Shown here in pieces: positions 43,631-51,176 of a stretch of 64,000 nt of DNA. The notes beneath the pieces were generated by a model. That model worked only from the letters and a program-made list of their open reading frames with translations. It had not been told where the DNA came from and did no database searches. The stretch spans positions 1-64,000 of the forward strand of contig NZ_BCRO01000054.1 of the NCBI RefSeq assembly GCF_001552635.1, read 5' to 3'. Every line of letters starts with the position of its first letter. Position 1 is the first letter of the stretch. This stretch comes from Actinomadura hibisca NBRC 15177. Its GTDB lineage: Bacteria; Actinomycetota; Actinomycetes; Streptosporangiales; Streptosporangiaceae. Position numbers and translations under genes: made by a program.

Positions 43631-44791
43631 ATGCTCGTGGTTGCGGCTCTCTGGCTGGCCATCATCTGGCGCCTGCCGTCGGCGATCCGCCATCCGGGAC
43701 GGCTGCGCCTCTGGTTCGTCTACGCCAGCCAAGCCATCGCCCTCACCTCCGGCTTTCCGCCCGTGATGGACGCCATGTCCAGGTGGCAGGGCCTTCCCGG
43801 GCCCGCCCACCTGGTGAAATACCTCCTTGGGATCATCGCGTGCTGGGCGTCCCTCAACTGGCTGGCGGGGACCGATTTCCCGGTACGGTCTCGCTGGCTG
43901 GCGCACAGGCACCTCGCCACGCTCGCCTTCGGCGTGCTCCTCACAGCGATCTTCGTTGCGATCGAGACCACCCCTAAGACCGAGTTCGCCTTGCGGGCCG
44001 CCGAATCGCCCCTGGTCGTGGCCTACCTCCTGATCTTCGATGGCTGCCTCGCGCTGACCCTCGTCGTCGGCGCGGCCATCTACCGCTCCTCCGCTCGGAT
44101 GGCGTCAGATGCCTGCGTCCGCGCAGGACTGTGGCTGCTGTACGTCCACAACATCCTTGGAACGATCTACGCGCTGACAGACAGCGGCGTTCTCACCGTC
44201 GACTTCCTGAGCAGGAACTCTGACACCACCCCCGCCTGGGCATATCCCACCATTGCGCTCTTCTCCAACAGTGCCGTGCTGCTCGCCCTGGTGGGCCTAG
44301 CCATCCCCCCTGCGGGACAAACGGTGGCCCGGCTCCGCGACCGCTACCGGCTTATCGCGCTACGCCCGATCTGGCACCGCCTGACCAGCCACGCGCCCGA
44401 GGTCGTCCACCTCGGCCGGCCCCGGCTCCGCGACGACCTCACCCGTCCCGATCTCAAGATGGGACTGCTCCGCCGCACGCTCGAACTCCATGACGCGCGG
44501 CTCCTCCTTCGCAGCCGGCTCAGCCCGCAAGAACTCCAGACGATCACCGACAGCCTCCAGGCCAGTGGCCTGGAAGACGCCGAACTGGCCAGCGCGGTGG
44601 ACGCCGCCACCCTCCGCGTCGGCATCGCAGCCCTCGCCCAAGGACGCAATCACGATCAGCAGCTCCTGGCCCCCGCCGCCGGTGGCCAAGACCTGCACTC
44701 CGACGTCCGCCTGTTCCTCGCCATCCGCCGAGCCGACCGGTCTCCAGCCGTCGCAGAGGCCGCACGCCGTCTTCTCCAGAAGGACTCTTAG
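43631..44791 (+). CDS. MAB_1171c-type polytopic membrane protein (386 aa)
   Basis: Starts 2 bases after the protease stop. About seven membrane segments in residues 1-240 (LVVAALWLAIIWRLP, YLLIFDGCLALTLVVGAAIY, LFSNSAVLLALVGLAI), then a soluble helical tail. The trio XRE, ImmA/IrrE protease and this family recurs in actinobacteria; the protein is annotated as a putative transporter without proof. Could sense the signal for the switch. Confidence 0.65.
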   Translation: MLVVAALWLAIIWRLPSAIRHPGRLRLWFVYASQAIALTSGFPPVMDAMSRWQGLPGPAHLVKYLLGIIACWASLNWLAGTDFPVRSRWLAHRHLATLAFGVLLTAIFVAIETTPKTEFALRAAESPLVVAYLLIFDGCLALTLVVGAAIYRSSARMASDACVRAGLWLLYVHNILGTIYALTDSGVLTVDFLSRNSDTTPAWAYPTIALFSNSAVLLALVGLAIPPAGQTVARLRDRYRLIALRPIWHRLTSHAPEVVHLGRPRLRDDLTRPDLKMGLLRRTLELHDARLLLRSRLSPQELQTITDSLQASGLEDAELASAVDAATLRVGIAALAQGRNHDQQLLAPAAGGQDLHSDVRLFLAIRRADRSPAVAEAARRLLQKDS

Positions 44792-44820
44792 CCCTTTCCG
44801 GCCGAGTCCGTAGCCCTGAG

Positions 44821-44876
44821 TTGACAGAAGCCAAACAGGACAATACGGTCACCACACTTGTCTTCCCTAGAAGACA
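44821..44876 (+). promoter_or_regulatory. Hydrolase-gene promoter with the same dyad
   Basis: TTGACA (44821-44826), 17-base spacer, TACGGT (44844-44849), then 9 bases to a perfect dyad TGTCTTC-CCTA-GAAGACA (44859-44876). The core differs from the conjugation operator by two central bases, and its place relative to the -10 is almost the same, so a common repressor is likely. Confidence 0.65.
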
Positions 44877-44983
44877 TGCTCTCTGAGCTGCTCTTTCTCG
44901 ACGCCCACGGCGTCTTTCGTTCCCCCTGACCAAGGGATGTCTATGCGCTTGTACTCATGCTGCCCGAAATCCGGTGGCCTCCG

Positions 44984-46414
44984 ATGAGCGGCAAGATCTA
45001 CGGCGCTCTCGGCGCTACGGCAGCAATCCCCCTGGCTCTCGTCGTCGGCATCGGCGTCGGCAACGCCGGTTCGGCAGACGCTCAGAACGTTGATGCCTCG
45101 TGCTTGCAGGCCACCGGCGTAGGGATGAACGCAGGCAAGGGCGAGATCATCGACGCCAACCAGGCGGCCAACGCGGCGATCATCTACCAGACCTCGGTGG
45201 AGATGAAGCTCCCCGCCCGCGCCTCGATCATCGCCATCGCCGCCTCCATGCAGGAGGACAAGCTTCAGAACAGCAAGGTCGCCGACAACCTGGACTCCCT
45301 CGGCCTGTTCCAGATGCGCCCCAGCCAGGGATGGGGCACCCCCGCGCAGGTCACCGACCCGGTCTACGCGAGCCGCAAGTTCTACTCCGTCCTGGTGAAG
45401 GTCGCCAACTGGCAGAGCATCCCGCTCACCGACGCCGCCCAAGCCGTCGAGAAGAGCGGCGACGACTCCCTCTACGCCCAGTGGGAACCCTTCGCCACCA
45501 ACCTCACCAACGCGCTCATCGCCAAGACCGCCGCCTGCCCCAGCACCGTCGACTCCAGCGGGCTCGGCGGCGCCATCCTCGCCGCCGCCCAAAAATGGAT
45601 CGGCCTGCCCTACCAGTACGGCGGCGGCGACCAGAACGGCCCGTCGATCGGCCAGAACAGCCGCGGCGACGGCGCCAAGGGATTCGACTGCAGCGGCCTC
45701 ACGGTCTGGGCGGTCTACAAGGCGACCGGCGGCAAGATCCTTCTCCCCCGCACCTCCCAGCAGCAGTGGCAGGACAAGCGCTTCGTACACGTCTCCCGGG
45801 AGCAACTCCAGCCCGGAGACCTCGTCTTCTGGCCAGGGGCCGGCGGCAGCCCCAGTGCCCCTGGCCACGTCGGCATCTACGCCGGCAACGACCGGTTTCT
45901 GAACGCACCACAGACGGGCGCCACCGTGAGGTTCGACAGCATGGCACCGGGCACCTACCGCCACCGCACCTTCAGCGGCGGCGCCCACATCACCGCCCCC
46001 GGCACCAAGCCCATCATCACCAACCCCGACGGCAGCAAGGCCAAGTCCCCGCTCACCGGCACCGCCGGCTGCACCGCCCGCATGGTCGCCGTCCGGAACG
46101 AGATCGACGCGCTATTCGGGCCCTACCCGGCCATCGGCTGCGCCCGCCCCGGCGACCCCCAGGATCACGGCAAGGGTAAGGCGAGCGACTTCATGGTCAA
46201 CTCTGGCGGGAAGATGCCCACCAGCGCCCAGGAAGCCCTCGGCGATCGAACCGCGAACTACGCGATCGCCCACTGGAAACGCCTAAACATCAAGTACGTG
46301 ATCTGGAAGCAGAGGATCTGGAACGCCGGCATCGGCAACCCCTGGCGGAAGATGAACGACCGGGGCAGCATCACCGAGAACCACTGGGACCACGTCCACA
46401 TCAGCATCAAATAG
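44984..46414 (+). CDS. Secreted NlpC/P60 peptidoglycan hydrolase (476 aa)
   Basis: ATG at 44984 (MSGKIYGALGATAAIPLALV) gives a good signal/anchor. Then a lytic-transglycosylase-like N-terminal region, an NlpC/P60 domain with catalytic Cys in FDCSGLTVWAV (about 228) and His in GHVGIYAGND (about 290), and a C-terminal M15-like/ARB_07466-type domain (DHGKGKASDFM, HWDHVHISI). Opens the cell wall for the T4SS; transcribed separately from the operon but under the same dyad. Confidence 0.9.
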   Translation: MSGKIYGALGATAAIPLALVVGIGVGNAGSADAQNVDASCLQATGVGMNAGKGEIIDANQAANAAIIYQTSVEMKLPARASIIAIAASMQEDKLQNSKVADNLDSLGLFQMRPSQGWGTPAQVTDPVYASRKFYSVLVKVANWQSIPLTDAAQAVEKSGDDSLYAQWEPFATNLTNALIAKTAACPSTVDSSGLGGAILAAAQKWIGLPYQYGGGDQNGPSIGQNSRGDGAKGFDCSGLTVWAVYKATGGKILLPRTSQQQWQDKRFVHVSREQLQPGDLVFWPGAGGSPSAPGHVGIYAGNDRFLNAPQTGATVRFDSMAPGTYRHRTFSGGAHITAPGTKPIITNPDGSKAKSPLTGTAGCTARMVAVRNEIDALFGPYPAIGCARPGDPQDHGKGKASDFMVNSGGKMPTSAQEALGDRTANYAIAHWKRLNIKYVIWKQRIWNAGIGNPWRKMNDRGSITENHWDHVHISIK

Positions 46415-46423
46415 AAAGGGGAC

Positions 46424-46446
46424 GAATAGCATCCGATGAGCTATTC
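46424..46446 (+). terminator. Hairpin after the hydrolase gene
   Basis: GAATAGC (46424) pairs with GCTATTC (46440) around 9 bases, 10 bases after the stop. Confidence 0.55.
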
Positions 46447-46574
46447 GCTTACTTGAAGAAGGCGTTTGGGCTGACTGTTAGCCTGTCCGGGTGACGTCGA
46501 AAGGTTGTCTTGTGCTTTGGTGTGAGGAATTCTATGGAGCGCTAGGTCAGGGGAGCCATCTATCGTCGGGCGGG

Positions 46575-47699
46575 TCACGAGCTGGTGAACACTCGGTGCC
46601 ACCTCGGGCTTCGGCGGCCGTACGACCCGAACCCCACAGTGACCCGCCGTGCGGCGCGCGGCCTCAGCCAGCAGGGTCGGCCACTCCGCTGCCGCCAGGC
46701 CACCACACCCGACTGCAACCAAAGAAGATATGACTTTTTCGGCATCCTTACTGTATTTTGCACCGACCTATCCATCATTGCTGGAATCCTTGCACATACC
46801 CGCCTCACAAACTCTTCCCGCTTTGAGGCGGGGTGAAAGTAGACATACTTGCGAGCGGCTCTAATCTGAAGCTCATTCAATTGATCTACCATAAAAGAGC
46901 CGATCGCGCCTCTTGCAGTGGTCGAACTCAGTGACATGATTGCATTTCTGGAAATAGGCAGAACCACGGCAGAGGCATCACCAACGGCCATCTTGTAAGA
47001 ATGTATGATATCATTTTTCATTCCGACTGAGACGGCTGGACAGTCGCCGATGACAAGCTCGTTCGCGCCTGTTTCGAGTACTTCCACTCCCCAAGGATCG
47101 ATCAAGATTCGCATTTTGGTGAACGTGCGTTCTATGCTCTCGCGAAACAGGGTGCCGTCAAGCTCTCCTTTGACCGCCTCGGACCGGTTTACTACACGCT
47201 CGGCATAATGTTCAATAGCCGGACCGTCAGTTAGGTAAAGGCCAGTCTCAGAGAGCGCCCAGGCCCGGAGTTCAGCTCCAAGCTCCCCGACGAGACGACG
47301 CTTCATCTTTCCCGATGTCTCGATAAAGGCGTTCTTGTGCACCTGGCTGTACCAGTGCGATCGCACAAGGTGCAAGGCGATTAAGTCCTTCAGCGCACTT
47401 GCTTCCTCCTGAGTGGGAATTGAAGTGCTGGCAATTATTCTAGGCAGAATCGGAGCTACCCTCTGCTCAACGATTCCCCAGAGTCTTTCTACCTGAGACG
47501 CATCTTTCTTAACGAAATTCTCGACCCATCCACAGGATCTAAGCGCCTTCGGACGGTGACCATGGTCGGGATGTTCGAGATTGAAGCTCACCACCTTCCA
47601 GCCGTTTCGGTCATATTTGGCAAACTGCTTCAACAGCATCTTGGACACAAGATGCTGTTGCCGCGGTTCGCCGGCCTTCTTTTGGGGTGACGCATCCAT
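46575..47699 (-). CDS. DUF4238-family protein (374 aa)
   Basis: The domain begins at PRQQHLVSKMLLKQFAKYDR (family start Q-H--SR-LL--F) and continues with VVSFNLEHPDHGHR, ENFVKKDASQVERLWGIVE and VIGDCPAVSV in the usual order. Start uncertain: 47699 chosen because the domain begins just after; the frame is open to 47780. The C-terminal 45 residues are GC-rich, basic and out of character, as if the reading frame ran on into other DNA. GC well below the element average. Function of DUF4238 is unknown; often in mobile or defence regions. Confidence 0.7.
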   Translation of the reverse strand: MDASPQKKAGEPRQQHLVSKMLLKQFAKYDRNGWKVVSFNLEHPDHGHRPKALRSCGWVENFVKKDASQVERLWGIVEQRVAPILPRIIASTSIPTQEEASALKDLIALHLVRSHWYSQVHKNAFIETSGKMKRRLVGELGAELRAWALSETGLYLTDGPAIEHYAERVVNRSEAVKGELDGTLFRESIERTFTKMRILIDPWGVEVLETGANELVIGDCPAVSVGMKNDIIHSYKMAVGDASAVVLPISRNAIMSLSSTTARGAIGSFMVDQLNELQIRAARKYVYFHPASKREEFVRRVCARIPAMMDRSVQNTVRMPKKSYLLWLQSGVVAWRQRSGRPCWLRPRAARRVTVGFGSYGRRSPRWHRVFTSS

Positions 47700-47959
47700 G
47701 GAATCTTGATACCACAGCATGGATGCAGTCTTCGCCTGATTATCTGGGACCCTTGCCCCCTTGGCGGACATGCACTTCATGTCTAGATTGCCCTATAAAT
47801 CGGTGCCGACGGGCCGTGTGAGGCCGGTCATGCCCCCACGCCGATTCAGGCTCGTCCGTGGGTCGAAGGATCGGGTTGCAACCAGCGTTGGCAGGGACTT
47901 TTCCGCAAGTCGGCCCTGTTCGGCAGAGGGACTGTAAATCCTTCGGCTTAGACGTCGTC

Positions 47960-48295
47960 TCATTCGGCGAGGTGGCGGTAGCGGATGAGGGAGGCAGCGT
48001 TGCCGACTAGGGCCAAGAGGTGCTCAGCCTTGCGTTCGTAGCGGCGACGCAGTCGGCGGAAGCCGCTCATCCAGAACACCGTGCGCTCGACAACCCAGTG
48101 ATGTCGGCCGAAGCGGTTGGAGTTTCGATACCGCGGTGGGCGACGCGCGGGACGATGTTTCGGCTGCGCAGCCATCTCCGCAGGACTGCATAGCCGTATC
48201 TCTCGTCGACGTGCAGCTTGCCTGGACGACGGCGGCGGCGGGCCGCGGCGAGACCGGGCCGACGGGATGCCGTGCACCAGCGGCCCCTAGTGCTT
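47960..48295 (-). pseudogene. IS5-family transposase fragment, frameshifted
   Basis: Reads KLHVDERYGYAVLRRWLRSR, NIVPRVAHRG, then jumps frame to RFGRHHWVVERTVFWMSGFR, RLRRRYERKAEHLLALVGNA. This is the C-terminal third of an IS5-type DDE transposase (R-WVVERT-SWL--RRL--RYER) with one frameshift. The N-terminal part is lost. Confidence 0.85.
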
Positions 48296-49204
48296 GGACG
48301 ACCGTCCCTTCCCGTCCAAGTCGAAGAGCTTGCGCGCGGTCAAGAGCCCAACGCCTTCCCCTTCGGGCAGTTCCTCGATGGGTACCGCCGCCTTCTTCAG
48401 CTCTCGGGTGTGGCGGTACTCCGTGTCGGCGAAGTCGGGATCTCCGTAGGTCGTCAGCTGAATGTAGGCGCCTATCAGCAGCTGGGACACCTTGAGGTTC
48501 GCGCGACGCTGATCCTTCATCTCGTCCTGCAACTCAGGGAGATCTCGAATCGGGAAGGCACCGCCGTCGCGCCCGTGCTCGTTGACCAGTAAGACGAAGA
48601 GCGGCTGGTTGCCCCCGTAGGGCCACCGTGCGACGGCTTCGTACTGGCAGAGCCTGGTGTAGGTCCGTGACGGGAGACAGTCTCCGATCTCCAACAGAAT
48701 CCCGTCTCGCGGCGGCGCCAGCAGATACTCGGCCTGGAGCGACTGTGGCAGCCTGTCGAGGGCGTCCAGGTCGGCGGGGTTGTTGAAACGGCGCGCAGGC
48801 AAAGACCGGCTGAAGGCCAGCGTGCCGTCTGGCTCTCCGCGGCCACCCTTCTGCTCCATATCGACGACAGCCGAGAGCCCGAACTCGGCAAGGCTATCGA
48901 GCGCCGCCTGGTTCGCCTCGCGCTCGGCGTCCTTCCCCGCCGTGGCGCCAACATCGACGGCGATCACGTCGATACACCCGGCGAACAGCGCCCACAGGAG
49001 GAAGTAGTAGGAGCCGACGCAGCCCTCCCATCCGCTTCCTCCGTGTGGTCGGCCGAGGGCATGGAAGAGAGAGCGGAATCGGCTCACGGTGTTCCGCGGG
49101 TGTTTCGCGATGAAGTCGATGAAGGGGGCGACTGCAGCGGACTCCAGCTCACCAATCGTTCCGTTGAGGAACCGGGCGAGGTCCCGATGCTCATCTCGCC
49201 GCAT
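48287..49204 (-). CDS. Hypothetical protein between IS fragments (305 aa)
   Basis: ATG at 49204 (MRRDEHRDLARFLNGTIGEL) preferred. Hydrophobic segment VGSYYFLLWALFAGCIDVIA (about 65-85) may be a buried helix; then IAVDVGATAGKDAEREANQAALDSL, a basic/acidic central region and a beta-rich end (NQPLFVLLVNEHGRDGG). Its 3' end abuts the IS5 fragment. Unknown family; candidate cargo or defence gene only because of its context. Confidence 0.55.
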   Translation of the reverse strand: MRRDEHRDLARFLNGTIGELESAAVAPFIDFIAKHPRNTVSRFRSLFHALGRPHGGSGWEGCVGSYYFLLWALFAGCIDVIAVDVGATAGKDAEREANQAALDSLAEFGLSAVVDMEQKGGRGEPDGTLAFSRSLPARRFNNPADLDALDRLPQSLQAEYLLAPPRDGILLEIGDCLPSRTYTRLCQYEAVARWPYGGNQPLFVLLVNEHGRDGGAFPIRDLPELQDEMKDQRRANLKVSQLLIGAYIQLTTYGDPDFADTEYRHTRELKKAAVPIEELPEGEGVGLLTARKLFDLDGKGRSSKH

Positions 49205-49539
49205 GCCCATGCAGCGATCCTGCCAGCTGGGGATCCGGTGATGACTGCAACCCACCGGTCATCTACTCGGTGGCGGGTCTGCCCATGATGAGCTGCAGTG
49301 ACACCCCCACGTCCCCCAGATGAGTGGCGGCCGGTTGGCGGATTGGTGCAGGTCCAGACCGGTGTGAATCCTGAACAAGATGCAGGCACGGTCATACCCC
49401 AGGCAGATCCGTCCGGTGTGGGTGCAGGTATCACCGGGCCGGGACAGTGCGCGGGCGCCGAGTGGTGTTCAGCCAAAACAGCGGCCCGCTAGTGCGGACG
49501 GTGCCCTGACTGGCACCGTGTCGTATTCGACCGTGGTAC
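49205..49539. other. No supported gene
   Basis: Nothing convincing on either strand; short open frames lack starts and composition. Lies between cargo and the integration module. Confidence 0.45.
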
Positions 49540-49745
49540 TCAGCGGGCGGGGCGGGTTGCGGGGTAGTGGTGCCAGGTTCCGCTGGCGACGCTGGCGTGT
49601 TTGGTGGTGGTGCCGTGGTGGAACCCGAGGGCTTGGACGACGACGGGCGCGGGTGCTTGAGGCACGAGCTGCCGGAAGGCCGCGGTGCGGGTCTGAGTGA
49701 CCGAGAGGCCGAGCGGCCGCAACTGGTGCAGGAGGGCGCCGGGTG
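49540..49745 (-). pseudogene. C-terminal remnant of an actinobacterial integrase-like protein
   Basis: The frame reads LSPGALLHQLRPLGLSVTQT, RTAAFRQLVPQAPAPVVVQA, LGFHHGTTTKHASVASGTWH to a stop. This pattern (R--A-R-LVL--PAPVVA-ALGFH-T---H---AGGTW--Y) is the closing helical segment of a family of integrase-like proteins widespread in actinobacteria. Only the end remains and there is no start. Confidence 0.5.
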
Positions 49746-49802
49746 AGAGCGGTTGGCTCGGCGCCGACGCCGTTGATGGCGACTCGAAACTGCCAGCCGA
49801 GC

Positions 49803-50069
49803 CTACGAGCCTCTTCCAGGAACCGACTCGCTCTTTTTGAAGCCTCCGGTCGTAGCGTCAGCTAGGAAAGCCACAAGCTCGGGCTCCCTGAAACGCAACT
49901 GCCTACCCAGGCGGATCACCGGCAGTGTTCCCGCCTCAACGGCGTCGTAGACCCAGCTCTTCTTGATACGGAAGAGCCTGCATACCTGATCCACGTCGAG
50001 CAGACGCAGGCTCTCGAAATCGTCGGCCCTGTCCAGGGACGTCTGTAGATTCTCATCAGAGTTACTCAC
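49803..50069 (-). CDS. AlpA/Xis-type excisionase (88 aa)
   Basis: GTG start. SLRLLDVDQVCRLFRIKKSW then VYDAVEAGTLPVIRLGRQLRF is the winged MerR-like HTH of excisionases and AlpA. Needed with the integrase for excision. Just downstream (minus strand) of XRE-2 and 2.6 kb from the integrase start. Confidence 0.8.
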   Translation of the reverse strand: MSNSDENLQTSLDRADDFESLRLLDVDQVCRLFRIKKSWVYDAVEAGTLPVIRLGRQLRFREPELVAFLADATTGGFKKSESVPGRGS

Positions 50070-50161
50070 GAAGTTGAATCTACACCCATGAGAATTATCG
50101 AGTCAACGGGCCCACCTCCAGAGTCCAGAGGTTCGTGCTGGCAGCCCGGCGGGCGCACTGA

Positions 50162-50566
50162 TCACCTGGCAGCTCGACCGGGAGGGAGGCCTTGGAGCGC
50201 TCGCGCACTCTCCACCATGGCCCGGATGGCATCCAGCGCGTCTTCAGACAGGCCATCCGCGTAGATCGCCTGATCGCGTGCCGTATCACCAGCGGCAGTA
50301 TCAGGCTCCTCGAAGAAGTAGCTCGGCCGGACTCCGAAGAATCCAGCGATCGCGATGATGTGCTTGTAGGTCGGGTTGTCCTTCTCGCCCTTCCGCAGGG
50401 CGTGGATGTAGCTCCCGGCGATACTCGGCCCATCGCCCGTCTCGCGGATGGCTTCCGCGACAGCCTGACTGCTGTACCGCTTCCCGTCCGGACGCGTCAC
50501 AGTCTGAAACAGGTGTTCGAGTCGCTCAGCGAACAGGCCAGGCAAGGAGGCGGGCTTGTCACTCAT
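50162..50566 (-). CDS. XRE-family regulator 2 (134 aa)
   Basis: Paralogue of the 42399 regulator: ERLEHLFQTVTRPDGKRYSS, AVAEAIRET, GSYIHALRKGEKDNPTYKH, IAIAGFFGVRPSYFFEE. Located before xis on the same strand, so probably regulates xis and the integration module. A dyad lies 30 bases upstream of its start. Confidence 0.85.
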   Translation of the reverse strand: MSDKPASLPGLFAERLEHLFQTVTRPDGKRYSSQAVAEAIRETGDGPSIAGSYIHALRKGEKDNPTYKHIIAIAGFFGVRPSYFFEEPDTAAGDTARDQAIYADGLSEDALDAIRAMVESARALQGLPPGRAAR

Positions 50567-50595
50567 CTGCTTCAGTGCCTCTCCAAACGTCTACA

Positions 50596-50618
50596 AGACT
50601 TCCCATGGGTGGAAGTCT
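50596..50618 (-). promoter_or_regulatory. Dyad operator upstream of XRE-2
   Basis: AGACTTCC (50596) and GGAAGTCT (50611) form a perfect dyad with 7-base centre. Similar arms to, but not the same as, the GTCTTCC operators at 42.2 and 44.9 kb, as expected for a paralogous regulator acting on its own gene. Confidence 0.5.
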
Positions 50619-50699
50619 CGGCAGTGTCGTTCTCCTCAGTGTAGTTTAGTCGGTCGCTCGATTGCAGGATCAAGCTCGTGGCGAAGACTCGCCAACGCA

Positions 50700-50997
50700 T
50701 CCGACACCCGTGGGGATCTGCGATAACGACAGCATCCACCACGCCCGCGCGGTTCGTGATTTCGTAGTCGGCCAGCCCGGTCTGCACCTGTGGTTCGGCG
50801 CCCACTACAGCCCCGACGGCAACTTAGCCGAGCGACTCTGGGCCTCACGCAAGGCGTTCGTGCCGACGCCCCACCACCTGATCGGGTCGGCGCAGCCGAT
50901 CCACGCCTTCTTCCGCGCCCGCCCACCCGACCAGCACCGCGCCTTGGAGCAGCCCCTAGTTTCCCCCTGTTACATGCAGAACTCTTGGAACGCTTAA
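50700..50997 (+). pseudogene. Second IS630-like transposase fragment
   Basis: ICDNDSIHHARAVRDFV, GLHLWFGAHYSPDGNLAERL, WASRKAF and IHAFFRARPPDQH match the second and third catalytic regions of an IS630-type DDE transposase (D-D, YSP--N--ERLW). The N-terminal part is absent and the last catalytic context is degraded. Different subgroup from the 30595 fragment. Confidence 0.75.
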
Positions 50998-51102
50998 TTC
51001 AGCTGGGGATCGGATCGCGGCAAGGGCGAGCTCGGCGGCCGGTTCGGGGCGGTATGCATGCGCTGTTCACGGCTGGTCGCGATGGCAAGCGATACGCACC
51101 GA

Positions 51103-51139
51103 CCCCAGGTCCCGCACCTACCGGTTGCGGGACCTGGGG
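51103..51139. terminator. Perfect 14-bp hairpin beyond the integrase stop
   Basis: CCCCAGGTCCCGCA (51103) pairs with TGCGGGACCTGGGG (51126). Lies 38 bases past the integrase stop on the minus strand and can end its transcript. Confidence 0.75.
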
Positions 51140-51176
51140 GCGGTGTCAGCGCGCCGTCAAGCGGCTGCCGTGCTGT

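Noticed and set aside
47922..47962. tRNA-Tyr-like anticodon arm (GGGACTGTAAATCC plus CGGCTTA)
   Set aside because: Only the anticodon and part of the variable arm fit; acceptor stem, T-arm and CCA are missing. More likely the terminal region of the adjacent IS5-type fragment.
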